A DNA stretch of 64,000 nt from Malurus cyaneus samueli (lineage: Eukaryota; Chordata; Aves; Passeriformes; Maluridae), in assembly GCA_009741485.1 (NCBI GenBank), contig CM019216.1, forward strand, positions 54,106,918 to 54,170,917, given 5' to 3'. The notes beneath the pieces were generated by a model. The model saw only the letters and a list, made by a program, of their open reading frames with translations, ran no database searches and was not told where the DNA came from. The translations under genes were made by a program, and so were the position numbers. Positions 48,301 to 59,100 of this stretch are shown here, in pieces (within the stretch, counting starts at the first letter, position 1; every line of letters begins with the position of its first letter).

Positions 48301-51300
48301 ACTATGTGCGTGTTCTCACTGAACCATTTTTGCCAGCAAAACATTTGGCAACTCTTTTTCACGCTATTTTTCCAGGGGCTGGAATGGAGTGAATGCTCAC
48401 TGTGGATTTTCTTTTCTGTCCAGATAGCTCCTTTCACAGAATCTGTAGAGAATTAACTGTCTTTGAAAGAAAAATATTGTTAATTGTGTTGAAATGGGGC
48501 AGTCTCCTTTAATAACTTTTCAGTTCACATGTGCATGTGATGTTTTAGTCAAGAACCCAAAAGAAACCACACTAAAGTGCTTATTTGTGACCACTCCTGA
48601 TAATTTATTATTTGTTCAAGTTAGATGACAACCTATTTAACACTTCCCTATCTTTTTGCAGATCAAAACTTTGGAGCAGAACAGAGCAATAGAGGAACTT
48701 AATAAGTCTCAAGACAGATTGGAAAGAATGAAAGAAAAAGCTGAGAAACAGCTTAGGTCTGCCAAATCAGAACTTGTTTTAAAGGAGCGCAAAGCTACTG
48801 AAGATAAAGAAAAAAACAAAAATATGTTAGAAGCAGTTACCAGTGAGATGAAGGTGCTTAAAACAAGCCTTGCAGAACTAGCAAAAAGAGAGAGACAGGT
48901 AGGTTTATAGGTATTTGACAAGTGCTAGGTGTCCCTTAGAATGTAGGAAAATGGTAGAGGTGGAGCAGCTATCCAGCTGTGCTTAAAACTGTTCCAAACA
49001 TTATAAACCAAGGAAATTTTAGCTCACTTTTGTGAGCTGGAGTGACAATTGTGATTGCAAAGCTATTCCACAAGTTAAGTTTTGCAAGAGAATATTAAAT
49101 ATAGGCATTATTTTCTTTGCTCATCACAAAATATTACATCACCTTTTAGAGAAGTATTAAAATGCTATAAAAGCCTAAAGTATGTATTTTTTTTCTGGAT
49201 ATCTTAGGTGTATAATGTACCAACTTCTCATCTGTTTCCTTTTGTTTCTCACACATCCATCTCTTGCATCTTCTCCTTGCCAGTTGTAAGAGATTTAACA
49301 AATCTAAATGATAGGATGAAGGGAAGCAGTCTCAAATTATTCTGGGGGAGAGGGGGTCAGACTGGGTATTAGGCAAAATTTATTCATTGAAAGGGTAGTC
49401 AGGCTTTAGAAAAAGTTGCCCAGGGGTGTGGTTGAGTCACCAGTCCTAAAGGTACTTAAAAGACACCTGGACGTGGTTTAGTGATGGACTTGGAAATGTG
49501 GGTTAAGAGTAGGACTTGACAATCTTACAGGTCTTTTCCAAGCAGAATGATTCAATGAGTCTGTAAGTAGTTTGTGTGAGACTTACTAGTAAATGTGTTC
49601 CATTCTAATTTCAAAAAACTTTTGAAGGATGTATGCTATTGCCGTACATGCTGTGTATTTTAGAAATGTTATTGATGGCTTAATTATTGAAAGCAAATGG
49701 GATGTTTCTTTAAGGTAAAAAATTTGTAATTTGAAATTTATTTTAGCTGCTTAGGACTTCACTAGATTTTCCAGCTAAAAAATTTATGCTATATGTTAGT
49801 GCTAACAATGACTCTGGATGAAATTTAAGAATGCTATTTCAGAAAATTAGTAAAAAAAGTTTTTCTAGTCACATGGAGAAAAGGCCAGCAACCTGGGGGT
49901 CTTTTTTCTTCCCTGGAAATCTTTAGCATTGTTTCATTTTATAACAAAGGTTAGAAATTTGGCAGGAAAATTTAATTTCTTCATGCATCTCGTAAGGAAA
50001 CAAAGCACCCAGCACAGAGAAGAAGATATTAATTACATGCAAGAAATTATTCCATGGAGTCATACATTGAGTATTTTGCTAAAATCACACAAGTGTTGAA
50101 TTTTTACTGTCTGAATCCAAGACATTTCAAATCACTTGAATATTGTTGCAATATTCTTTGGCCTTTGTTTTGTTTTGTTTGCTTTCTGTTGGAATAAGAC
50201 CCCTTCTACTTTCTTGTAGTTACAGTGTGACAATAAAGTATAGTATCTGATTTTTACTTCTCTGATCCCAATATCGTTGGCTAATGCTCTAAGCTGCATT
50301 AATTTCCTGTTTTTTTCACTTCTGATGATTTTATTTATTGAAGGTTCAAAGAAAGTTTAGTAGGAGTGCTGTTGTCTGTAGCATACCTTTATGTTTGATT
50401 CTTTAGTGATGTTTATCCTTTATTATTTTTCTCCTTCATCCAAAGGCTGCATCTTTGCAGAGACCTGCCTTGATCTTTTAATGTAAAGTCTGTGTGGAAA
50501 CAAATTCCAGCTTTGCTGCCTCCTTATCCTGTCTGCGATCCAGATGTTTAAAAACTATCTTTAGCTTCTGCTAAATAGCACTTGCCTAGCACACTGCCAG
50601 AGCCCCGCATCAGTGACCTCCTGAACCATTGGAGAAGATAATATATGGGAACTTTGGGGTTTTGGCATAACTTTGTTCCAACATTTGATGTTGGAGTGCA
50701 GTGCCTCGGTAATACAGATGTCTGGGAGTGAATTCTCAAATCACAGAATCATGGAATGGGTTGGGTTGGAAGGGACCTTAAAGATGATCTAATTCCTACA
50801 CACCTGCCATGGGTAGGGACACCTTCTACTAGACCACATTGTCCATAACCCCATTCACCCTGGGCTTGAACACTTCCAGGGAGGAGCATCCACAACTTCC
50901 CTGGGCAAACCTGTTCCAGAGTCTCACCACCCTCCCAGTAAAGAACTCCTTCCTAACATCTGATCTAAATCTCTCCTCTTCTAGTTGAATGCCCCTGCCC
51001 CTTTTCCATTGCTACATGCCGTTAAAGTGTCCTCTCTCTTTTTTTTTTTTTTTTTTTTTTTTTAATAAGCTCTCTTCGGTACTGGAAGGCTGTTACAAAG
51101 TCTCCCTGGAGCTATCCCTTCTCCAGGCTGAACAATGCCATCTCTCTCAGCCTGACTTCATACAAGTTGTTCTTCAGCTCTCTGATCATCTTTGTAGCTC
51201 TCCTCAGGAACAATTCTAACAGGTCCACATCTGTCTTGTGCCGAGGAACTCCAGCCCTCAGCCCCATTCTGTATTGGTTTCCATATTTGTGTTTCTGAAA

Positions 51301-52677
51301 TGACAGCAGCTCCTTGGGGTTTGAAACAAACTGTCTTTGGCAAAGTCTTGGAACTGAGTCCTTGTTTTCAGGAGAGTTTCAAACCCCTTTTTTCACACAT
51401 TCTAACCGTGCGGAATCTGTGATTCTTCAGAATTCTGCACAATGATCTTGGGGTTGGAGACATTTCAGGAGAGTGTTTATCTCACCCTTAGCCCTTGGCA
51501 TGATTGGTGGAGTGAGGATGCTGCCACACCAGAACATGAGTCCAATTTTTTGATGGTTTTAATGATTCCGTGGTCTTTCGAGTCTCTTTCATGCTTGGGA
51601 ATGGGGATCTTGGCATTCAGATAGATAACAAGAAAAGCATGTTTCCTCTAATAGTAATGTTTTCCTCTTTTGTGTGTTGATGATAAGGAGTATTAAGGCA
51701 TTTGGCTGTGTAATTTATAGTCAGTTGAAGAGGCCTTGAAGTTTGACTGATAATGATCCATATTGTGAGTTGAGAAGAATAAATCAGCAGTGATGACATC
51801 TGGTCTGCCCATTTGGAACTGCAGAGAGAAAGCCAGTGTCTTTAATTACTTTACCAAATACCATTCCTATGACATTTTCAGCAACTATACACAGAAGAAA
51901 AACAAGCATTCTTCTAAGCTGCATCTTGAATTTGGGCTATATCCTGATTCAAATCAAAGTCAGACCACAGGATGGGCCAAACTTCCACCTTTCTTCTAAC
52001 TTCCTGCTTTCTGCTGTGTTTTTCTCAAGAAAGTGTAAGTTGGAGGGGATAGTGGCAGATCATGCTCAAGGATGAACATCTTAGCCCAGGCTCTGGGATG
52101 TGCCCACCAGTATCCAGTTGTGGTCATCAGGTCAAGTAAAATCGTGTTTACCTCAATATTTGCAGTTGAGTCAGCAGGGAAGGTCTGCCTGTGAAAGATA
52201 CTAAAGAAACTCTTGAAAACTGTGTTTTGTGTTTCAGATACTTGATGTGTCAGATGTTTATGTTTTGTGATTTGATTTATGCCTCAAAGGGCCGTTTCTG
52301 TCTTCCTCTTCTCTCTGTATTGAGCAACAGCAGGAATGCCTATATTTAGCCCTGATAATACAAGTGATTGTGTTTCTTCGTGTGCATATATGTGCATGTT
52401 TTCCTGGTCATCTCCTTTGTTTCCTATTTAATTTAGCCCTTTCTGCTTGCTCTTGCAGCTGGCGGATTTCCGAGAGGTGGTCTCGCGGATGCTGGGGCTC
52501 GACACTGCCAGCCTGGCCCTTCCTGACTATGAAATCATCACACGCCTCAAGGGGCTGCTTCACTGTCATTGGCACCACTTCTTCCCCTGTGTCTGCCCCA
52601 AAAACATGGCAAGGACCCCAGAGGAGCAGCAGAGAAACCACCCAGATTTTTCATTGAGAGGAGATGGAGCAAACTAA
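27246..52677 (+). CDS. CCDC170: CCDC170, ten coding exons (whole-gene span, N-terminal exon missing)
   Basis: CCDC170 (C6orf97) is a long coiled-coil protein reported to associate with the Golgi and stabilise microtubules. It lies directly upstream of ESR1 in human. Ten exons join in frame to about 703 residues, against 715 in human, so only a short N-terminal exon is missing. Coding parts: 27246-27377, 30303-30559, 34207-34351, 36065-36250, 42634-42951, 45698-45898, 46597-46770, 47530-47772, 48662-48898 and 52459-52677. Most internal exons are exact multiples of three in phase 0; only the second-third junction splits a codon. The product is rich in Glu, Lys, Gln and Leu with heptad spacing almost throughout, with no membrane segment or signal peptide. 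All sites are GT-AG. No frameshift or premature stop is seen. Confidence 0.95.
27378..30302 (+). other. CCDC170: CCDC170 intron after first recognised exon
   Basis: A 2.9-kb intron. I see AT-rich unique sequence and no exon. The region at 28.7-29.1 kb is somewhat GC-richer but shows no recognisable coding content. Confidence 0.75.
30303..30559 (+). CDS. CCDC170: CCDC170 exon, residues about 45-129
   Basis: The acceptor is ATCTATAG at 30302 and the donor is AA|GTAAGA at 30559/30560. It holds 85 codons plus two bases. It contains [20 protein letters not shown], very close to the human segment [15 protein letters not shown]. The sequence is continuous coiled coil. The split codon with the next exon gives Asn. 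Confidence 0.96.
30560..34206 (+). other. CCDC170: CCDC170 intron
   Basis: A 3.6-kb AT-rich intron. An A run with flanking purine-rich sequence lies at about 31316-31350. No supported exon, RNA gene or repeat family was recognised. Confidence 0.75.
34207..34351 (+). CDS. CCDC170: CCDC170 exon, residues about 130-178
   Basis: The acceptor is CTGTCTGATTAG at 34206 and the donor is AAG|GTGATT at 34351/34352. One base closes the split codon, followed by 48 codons. The [20 protein letters not shown] segment aligns with human KHEEFLTQLRDCLD. This is the least conserved part of the protein (acidic, probably a break in the coiled coil). Confidence 0.93.
34352..36064 (+). other. CCDC170: CCDC170 intron
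   Basis: A 1.7-kb intron. The open frames at 34770-35099 and 35365-35701 overlap others and show no conservation I recognise. No repeat was identified. Confidence 0.75.
36065..36250 (+). CDS. CCDC170: CCDC170 exon, residues about 179-240
   Basis: The acceptor is TTTCTCAAG at 36064 and the donor is AAG|GTACAT at 36250/36251. The 62 codons include [20 protein letters not shown], almost the same as human INVHEMEAKASRETIMRLAS, one of the most conserved blocks of the protein. Phase 0 on both sides. Confidence 0.97.
40172..40860 (-). mobile_element. CR1 LINE 3' fragment, about 690 bp
   Basis: The plus strand begins with aatcatggaattatttaggt followed by tggaaaagacc, the reverse complement of the typical CR1 3' end, so the element is on the minus strand. 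It continues through the CR1 3' region and the end of its reverse-transcriptase ORF. Small indels and an A/T run at 40371-40381 break the frame. It lacks its 5' end and cannot move by itself. Confidence 0.9.
42150..42245 (+). mobile_element. CR1 LINE extreme 3' end
   Basis: A short fragment ending in ctacaggtcccttccaactg followed by ctattccatcctgtcctatcc. This is the pattern of a CR1 3' terminus with its degenerate 8-bp tail repeats. It ends about 390 bp upstream of the next CCDC170 exon. Confidence 0.75.
42634..42951 (+). CDS. CCDC170: CCDC170 exon, residues about 241-346
   Basis: The acceptor is CACTTTAG at 42633 and the donor is ATA|GTAAGT at 42951/42952, a near-consensus donor. The 106 codons include [20 protein letters not shown], matching human SKQEVSLLKKSSSELEKSLK, and end with [17 protein letters not shown]. 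This is the largest exon of the gene here and entirely coiled coil. Confidence 0.97.
42952..45697 (+). other. CCDC170: CCDC170 intron
   Basis: A 2.7-kb intron with one CR1 fragment (about 43888-44130, minus). The remaining sequence is AT-rich with nothing else recognised. Confidence 0.78.
43888..44130 (-). mobile_element. CR1 LINE internal fragment
   Basis: It contains gggcacactgttggctcagt and, further on, ttgccttgttgaacttcaca and cagcctgcccagattcccct, in the order seen in minus-oriented CR1 copies just inside the 3' region. It is noticeably diverged. The fragment starts about where the larger copy at 40.2-40.86 kb stops, but 3 kb of unique DNA separates them, so they are probably independent. 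Confidence 0.8.
45698..45898 (+). CDS. CCDC170: CCDC170 exon, residues about 347-413
   Basis: The acceptor is TTGCTCCCTAG at 45697 and the donor is AAA|GTAGTT at 45898/45899. The 67 codons begin [20 protein letters not shown], aligned with human MVSQLEAQISELVEQL, and end LMLEKQK. The initial Met is internal to the protein. Confidence 0.96.
45899..46596 (+). other. CCDC170: CCDC170 intron with A/C-rich tract
   Basis: A 0.7-kb intron. Its centre (about 46107-46218) is strongly A/C-rich with no G or T for long stretches. The rest is ordinary AT-rich sequence. Confidence 0.85.
46107..46218. repeat. A/C-rich low-complexity tract
   Basis: About 110 bases made of mixed A runs and CCC/CCCC blocks (aaacaaaacaaaacaaaccc and similar). 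It is T-rich and G-rich on the other strand. It resembles the C/A tract at 20.8 kb, suggesting a recurrent low-complexity class in this genome. Confidence 0.92.
46597..46770 (+). CDS. CCDC170: CCDC170 exon, residues about 414-471
   Basis: The acceptor is CCCCATCTTAG at 46596 and the donor is AAG|GTAAGG at 46770/46771. The 58 codons include [20 protein letters not shown], then [12 protein letters not shown] and [13 protein letters not shown], nearly the same as human KMKLDQMAAELGFDM and VIENKTIAHNLQRK. This block interrupts the pure heptad pattern and is highly conserved. Confidence 0.97.
46771..47529 (+). other. CCDC170: CCDC170 intron
   Basis: A 0.76-kb intron with nothing recognised. Its acceptor is weak. 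Confidence 0.8.
47530..47772 (+). CDS. CCDC170: CCDC170 exon, residues about 472-552
   Basis: The 81 codons include [20 protein letters not shown], aligned with human LESKELHMSLLRQKIAQLEE, and end LSETSELK before the donor GTGAGT (47773). The acceptor AAG at 47529 follows a purine-mixed stretch (GTTTGGAAATCAAG) rather than a clean pyrimidine tract. The protein match fixes the boundary to within a codon or two. Confidence 0.94.
47773..48661 (+). other. CCDC170: CCDC170 intron
   Basis: A 0.89-kb intron, GTGAGT...TTTTTGCAG. No repeat or exon recognised. Confidence 0.82.
48662..48898 (+). CDS. CCDC170: CCDC170 exon, residues about 553-631
   Basis: The acceptor is TCTTTTTGCAG at 48661 and the donor is CAG|GTAGGT at 48898/48899. 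The 79 codons start [20 protein letters not shown], aligned with human IKTLEQTKAIEDLNKSRDQL, and continue MKEKAEKQL and [15 protein letters not shown]. Very Lys/Glu-rich coiled coil. Confidence 0.97.
49300..49565 (+). mobile_element. CR1 LINE 3' fragment (diverged)
   Basis: The blocks ttgcccaggggtgtggttga, taaaagacacctggacgtgg and aggtcttttccaagcagaat are in CR1 3'-end order, with the degenerate terminal repeat region at 49545-49565. The copy is well diverged. No intact reading frame. Confidence 0.82.
50738..51270 (-). mobile_element. CR1 LINE 3' fragment with internal poly-T
   Basis: The plus strand starts with acagaatcatggaatgggtt then gggttggaagggacctt, the reverse complement of a typical CR1 3' end. 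It continues through the 3' region (ccttctccaggctgaac and similar). A run of 25 T at 51039-51063 interrupts the element. This is one of the less diverged CR1 copies here. Confidence 0.92.
52459..52677 (+). CDS. CCDC170: CCDC170 last exon
   Basis: The acceptor is TTGCTCTTGCAG at 52458. There are 72 codons and a TAA stop at 52675-52677. It begins [20 protein letters not shown], followed by [20 protein letters not shown]. The first part matches human [15 protein letters not shown] and LALPDYEII closely. The tail after this is less conserved, as expected at the C-terminus. Its GC content is higher than in the neighbouring exons. Confidence 0.97.
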   Translation: MADFREVVSRMLGLDTASLALPDYEIITRLKGLLHCHWHHFFPCVCPKNMARTPEEQQRNHPDFSLRGDGAN

Positions 52678-53790
52678 AATTTTCTGTTTGCTTCCTTGCT
52701 TGCTAGACGTGCACAGAAAACAGACACTGATTTCTGTTCTCTGGACACAGCAAACAGAAAATCCCCGTGCAGCTTAATGCTTCAGTTACAGAAACAATAG
52801 GCAACACATCAAAAATGCCCTCAAATTTCACTGCAGAGGCATTGAAGGCTTGGGCCACCCAAGGCCAGTTCGCAGTTTTGAGAAGTTTCTGAATGTCTGC
52901 TTCAGTGGCATTCCTTGTGCATCACCTCTGGGTGACAGGAGAGACACAGAGTGGAGCTTGTCCTTGTCCTGTTGCTGTTCTTGCCACATGGCACCTCTCT
53001 GCAATTTTACACATAAGGGCCTTAGATTCAAGGAAGTTGTCTGCAAGTTAAAGGATTATCTCAGTTTTGGAACAAGAGATTTTTATTTCTTCTCCTGGTT
53101 TCTCTTGTCTGTTTGTATGGCAAAACAAAAAATTTCACTTTTGCAGCAAAGGCTTTCTCACCGGGTCCTGTCATGTGCCTCACATAGATATATTTGGTAA
53201 AACTGAGGGTTGGTCATGACTCCTTGAAAATTTTGCTTCTAGCTAATGTATTCCTTGGGCAATTAATCCACAGGGCAAATAAGTGGCAAATCTTCTGAGT
53301 TATTGAAAAATTACTTTCAAATTCTTGTTCACTACAGAAAATGAACTACTAAACTGTTTATTTTCAGAGAGGTGGCAATGAAGAGTACAAAACTACTTCT
53401 TACTCATAAAAACTGCTTTCTGAGTGTTGTTAAACTTCATGATTTTTAACAAGAAATGCAGACAAGAAGTCTGTTTTGATAGCACATTCAAAATTGATTG
53501 TGTGGTTTTAATTTTCTCTTCCCATTATATGTTTTGTGTGGATGTATAGAACAGTAAAGATTTACCTATTTATGTCTGACCATTTGTGGGCTTTCTACAG
53601 CATCTCAGCAAATGATGGCTCACTCAGTAAAACTGAACATGCTATGTTAAGAAAAATGACACTTTTTCAAGTAAGAGTGGTAATTTTGGTATCTGGCTAG
53701 GGACTAAAAGTGTGCTTTTATTTCATTTGCTTCTGAAGAATCGTTTTTCAGTGACTTGCTGTAAAATAAAAAATAAACACTCAAGCTTTT
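52678..53790 (+). other. CCDC170: Probable CCDC170 3' UTR
   Basis: The 1.1 kb after the stop has no coding content. AATAAA signals occur at 53765-53770 and 53772-53777, giving a plausible 3' end near 53.8 kb. The exact cleavage site cannot be seen. Confidence 0.55.
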
Positions 53791-53909
53791 GCAAAATCAG
53801 TCATTTGAGGAGATAAAGATAAATCTTGTGTAAATTCTTACACTCTTGTGGCTAACTGGATTAAAATCAATTTCATTTCTTGTGTTGTAATGTAATATTG
53901 TTTTGGGGG

Positions 53910-54125
53910 GAAAGACTTCAAAGTGAAAGAGAGCAGGTTTAGATTAGATATTAGGAAGAAATTCTTTTTTGTGAGAATAGTGGGGCACAGGCGGCACCGA
54001 GAAGTTGTGGATTCTCCAATCCCTGCAGGTGTTCAAGGCCAGGCTGGATGAGTGAAATTTTTAGGCATGATATTGGGAATTGATTGGGAATTTAGAGGGT
54101 GGAAAAGGATGCAATAATTTTCTAA
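53910..54125 (+). mobile_element. CR1 LINE 3' fragment (diverged)
   Basis: The blocks ttagattagatattaggaag, ccctgcaggtgttcaaggcc and aggctggatg, in this order, match the CR1 end. The terminal repeat is weak (ctaattctttg). It lies just beyond the likely CCDC170 poly(A) site. Confidence 0.82.
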
Positions 54126-54928
54126 TTCTTTGTAACATAATACAAACAGTGTCACTTTGTGTTTTGTAGGTTTTGTAGGACTTCTGCTTGATTTATTGCT
54201 AAAGAACAAAGCCCATTCTCTTCATCCACATTAATAAATATGATACAAAGCATGATTTACCGTATTTTGAAAGTTAAGTAAATTGCATTACAAATTTAGG
54301 TCCACTCAGCCCAGATAATACATTAATAACATTAAGAAATTGTCTCTAACCATTATAAAGTAAGTTTGCATTGTGAAGTGATTTCCTGATGTCTGCCAGG
54401 AGCCTTGAAGTCTCCTGTCAGGCTCATTATCCCTGTACCCCGCTGCCCTGTGACCAGCCCTGGCACCAGCAGTGAAACTCCAGCCCCACAGAAGCCACCA
54501 GCAAAGTTTTCAAATTATTTCCAAGGAGGCAGATTTTCACATGAAGGTCACAGCAATGCTTGATTGCTGGCTCACATGTTAAGACAGAAGAAAGAACAAA
54601 GTTTTTCTAATTTTTTTTTTACAGCAGGTCTGTATTTTCTGAAATATTAATGCTCACCATGTTCATAGAGGAATAGGCACATTATCTGATTACTAATATT
54701 CCCTGTATTTGCCTTATTTTTGGAAGAGTGCTGACATATTTCTTCATTTAGCCAAAGCAAATAAATAAACAAAAAATAAATTATTTGATGTGAACAAAGT
54801 TCAGTTGATTTTTGGCCTATATCATTTAAGTAACCCCCGAACAAATTGACTTTCAATTTTTAAGTCTTGTTTCATACAGCATAGAAATTTGTCCTTTTTT
54901 TTGGAAGGAAAATTAGCCAAAGGATTTG

Positions 54929-55004
54929 TCTAAATCTAAATCTAAATCTAAATCTAAATCTAAATCTAAATCTAAATCTAAATCTAAATCTAAATCTAAA
55001 TCTT
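54929..55004. repeat. (AAATCT)n hexamer array, about 12.5 copies
   Basis: A perfect tandem array of a 6-base unit without a single substitution across 75 bases. It creates a Lys-Ser repeat in one frame, which is an artefact and not a protein. Confidence 0.98.
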
Positions 55005-56137
55005 TTCAGTATTTATTTCAAATGTTTTCTTCTTTTTTAAACCAAGATGCATTCAACACAAGACAGGGGTTGCAAGTGTGTATTAAGGTTTTGTCAGCAG
55101 ACACTCCTCTTTCTTTAGATTATTTTTGCTATGTTTGTTTGTCTTAATAAAAGGTGTGGGATTAAGAGTTATCTTTCTGTTCATAATTACTCTTTTATAT
55201 GCAAAGGATTCTTGATTTATCACCAGATTGCATACTAAAACAGAATAATATATGACAACTCACAGAAGAGTACAGCTACAGAACTATATTTTTTTTTCTC
55301 CAATAACAGCTGAACCAACTCCAATGAAGACAACTTTACTACAAAATTTTAAGGCAAAACTCAACAAATTAAAATGTTGCAATTGTTCATATTGAAGTAA
55401 AATAACTTACATGCTATAAACATTGTAATAATAAAATCACAGAGGAAATATAAAAATGAATTTTACAGTGTTATGTGTTAAGTACATGGAACTGAATTGT
55501 TGCCTATGCATCGTGTTATTGAACACGTGCAGAACCGTGATTCTGCAAAGAAATTAAGTGCAAAAGTACTAAATGTTTTACTGAATTAGAATTAAGATGC
55601 ATAAAGACAAATCACATTAAATTACTCTTTGACTTCTGTTGCTCTGTAGTTTATTATTTCTGAATAAAGCAGTTTGCTTGCTTTTTTTTAACATTTTCTG
55701 TGGATGTGTGCGTCATCCACATTTTCCTAGGGCTGTTCAGTTACTGGATTATTTTACACATTACAATGGTTCAGGAGAGGGGAAATAAGAATCACCCAAG
55801 TCACAATAGATTTTTTTTTAAAAAAAGCAGATGAGGAATCAGGTACATTTTGAGAGCAAAGGTAATGTATTCTCCCAAATTTTTCATGTGAAATTGAAGT
55901 ATTTTCTAAGACTACAGATGATGACCATTTCTCTTGACCATCTTAAAGAAAAAGGGCAAGGAATAAAGCAAAATGAAGTGAAATTCTCTATGAAATTAGA
56001 GAAAAGGGATTTCTGATATCTGAAGCATACAAAAGAAAATTAGTTAACTATGTGGAAAATGAAAAAATGATAGCTTGCCTGAATAGAAATTGGAAAGATT
56101 GTTCAAAGATAATCCTTTTCAGATGGAACATTTCAGA

Positions 56138-56158
56138 TTTTTTTTTTTTTTTTTTTTT
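56138..56158. repeat. Poly-T tract (21 T)
   Basis: A simple T run in intergenic DNA downstream of CCDC170. Confidence 0.97.
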
Positions 56159-59100
56159 CAAAACAATAAGAATCCTCTATGGCATTACTTTTTTTTTAAT
56201 TCTGGAAGGAGGATGAGTTTGTTACATTGCACTCATAATTAGTGAGCAATAACTGAGTCAGAAAAGAAAAATCTACAAAACATAACAATGTGTTTGAACA
56301 AAATAGTTACTTTTCTGTCAGTTTTGAAGTCAGCTAATGAGTCCTGAGATGAAGAATACTTATTTTAAGAAGGGAACAAATAAAAGAGTTGAGATATGTT
56401 ATTTCATTTTTTCCCCTGTGACTGGTTGGATGTGCTTTGGATAAGTAGGAGAAACAAGAGAAAGAGGATTGCAGTGAGAGCAAGTGGGCTCCAGACAAGT
56501 CCCAGGTAGAGAAACCTGGTGTCAGATGGCTTCTGGTAATGCTGAGGATGGCACTGGAGAACAGGAAGTCTCACCAAACCAGGAACTGGATAGGATACGG
56601 CCCCAGGTTTTGTTACCTTTCAAGATTTATGTTATAAATTGGTGTTTCTATGAAATGATTTGGGCTTTTTTTTTTTTGTAAAGGAATGTTAGTGTGTTGG
56701 GTGGGGAGGATGAGTGCCTGGTTATAAACAAATATTTAATTTTCTATGAATACTATTTCTATTATCTAATATTTATATTATCTAATATCTAATACTATTT
56801 TCTATTAATTTTAAATAGGCAATGAATGTGATTTAATTTGAAAAAAAAATAAATTCTTGTCCACAAAACACTGGGAGCTCTGATAACAAAACAAACATGG
56901 GATGGTACCCATGGAATGCTGGAAGAGTTTCCCCAGGGCTGCTCTGATGGCAGCAACACTCCAGCGGAGCTGACTCAGCCCTTTCCTCTCCTGGCCATAT
57001 TTTCATGCTGCGAGGAAGAGCACGGCCACAGCGGCTCTGGGGGCTCTGGCAGGGCATTAGGGGGAGCCTTGAACACGGGGATGTAAATTTGGGCACAGCA
57101 AAAAGCCACCTCTGGTCCCAACAGTGAGTGTCTGCAGCCTGTGCTTTGATCGATGGCTTGGACTCAAGCTGGCGTGGAGTAAGGAGCACAAAGACGATTT
57201 CTAGCACTGAGACTATTTCACTCAAAGCATTTCTTCTGTGTGTCCTTCATTCTGTCCTTCTTCTGTAACAATGTAAAAATAAGCAGTATAAATTATGAAG
57301 CAGCAGTATGAATTGATATGGTCAACCACTCTGGCTGACTTCTTGCCCTTGGAAAAGGTCAGAGACTCATGATTAAACCAACAGGCATCCCACAGGACTA
57401 GCAGAAAAACCCAACTGGCAACAGTTTGCCGACCTTAATCTGAAGACATTTTCTTTTCTTAGTTTCTACATGCTGCATTAGATTTGTTGCCTTTCACAAT
57501 AACTTTCTCACCTTGATCTTTCACAGATCAGTGGCCTGCAGCAAAGTCTCTGTGGTCAGCCCCATTCTTCATCCAGAAGGGTTTCACATCCATGCCTTGC
57601 AAGGATCCAGTGTCAGCTGAGTTGTGTAGGATGGTGGAGAAATCTGTCCACTCTTGCTCTGCTGCCACTTTCCATCCGTCAGAGCTTTCCCTCTCGCCTG
57701 GGTGTGACTGAACCTTGGCAGCGCTGTGTGGCACCCTGCAGACATCACAACTGCACCACACAAAGCTGCAGTGCCTTTTAGATGTTTCCTACCCCTTTTA
57801 GGTAGTTTTCTGGAGCTGCTGAGATGGGGGCAGTCAGTAAGTGCTCGTGTGGGTGGGAGAAGGAGCTGAAAGGCTTTGGTCAGCCCGAAGGATCCTAGGA
57901 AGCAGCGAGGCTGTGTCAGGTATACGGCCACAAGGGGACAGATGTTGTACTGTGGGGTCTGCAGGGGAGGTGGAGCTGCGAGAGGGAGAAACAGCACCAG
58001 GGTTAAATGATGGCAGCGGACAAAGCAGGGCAGGTGCAGATTCTCGTGAAGCAGACTGCAATGGTTTTTATATCAGAAGCACTATGGTCATCAGTGTAGA
58101 TGGATGGAATTCTGCAGATTGTGGGATAAAAGTCCCTTAGAGCTTTCCTTAGAGACTGGTCCAAACCAGGCTGTGCAGAAAACTGCTAGGATAGTGCTGA
58201 GATAATCATAGCAATATCGATGTCTAATGTTTTTTATATTGTTTGGTGTTAGAGAAATTTAGAATAATACTTCTGTGGTGTCGCTCGAGCGTGTGACACC
58301 ACGATGTAGTCCTGGCTGCCTTTGAGAATATGGATTGGGAGCAGCTGAACAGAGGACAAACAGAACTGGGGTGTGTCCAGCAGGAGAGGGGAAGTGGTGT
58401 GGCTCATATGACATGTAGGGATCTAAATCTCAGCATTGATTGATGACATTTAGCTGCCTGAGGGTTTGTGGAAGGAGCTGGGAACAGAGAGTGTCTGAGA
58501 TGCATCTCACAAAGTCATGGAGCTAAAATGGATTGATTCAAGTGGCTAAAAATATGCCTGAAGACATTTTCCCATATTTACTGTTAGCAACTATTCATCT
58601 CAACAGTTTGAGACAGGAGGCCATGGAGAGTATAGGAATCAAAAAGAATAAATATTTGAAAAAGCAACCAGTAAACAGACAGGGATTTAGACTAATGACC
58701 TAAACAGAAAATAATGTCATGGATTCAGAGTGGCACAGACTAATCCTCTGGTGATAAATCTTAGCTGCAAGGCTTTGTAAACTTCTCCTGACTTGTGGGT
58801 GAACTTCAGGATAGAAACAAGAGGAGCTAGTCGCCCTTGGAAATCTGCCTGTGATGTAGAGGGAAAAAAGGAAGCTGAAAGAGGAGGAAAGACTGGCTAA
58901 GTGCCTGAGGACTGCTGCCCAGCTGGTTTTCGAATCAAGGTAGGTAAGCTTCCTTTCAGTCTCACAAAACTCTACAACTGACAATGTTTGTACCAGCAAG
59001 TGACAGAGATTCAAAATCCCCCCAGTCAGGATAATGGTTTTCCACAACAACTCTTTTATTCTTAAATAGTGCTTGTTCAAATACTTCATAGTTCTTTATG

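Larger units (their letters stand above)
48899..52458 (+). other. CCDC170: Last CCDC170 intron
   Basis: A 3.6-kb intron holding two CR1 copies in opposite orientation (about 49300-49565 plus, 50738-51270 minus). The rest is AT-rich and shows no exon. Confidence 0.8.

Noticed and set aside
54926..55147. Open frame with a Lys-Ser repeat
   Set aside because: It is only the translation of the AAATCT hexamer array and has no other coding signal.
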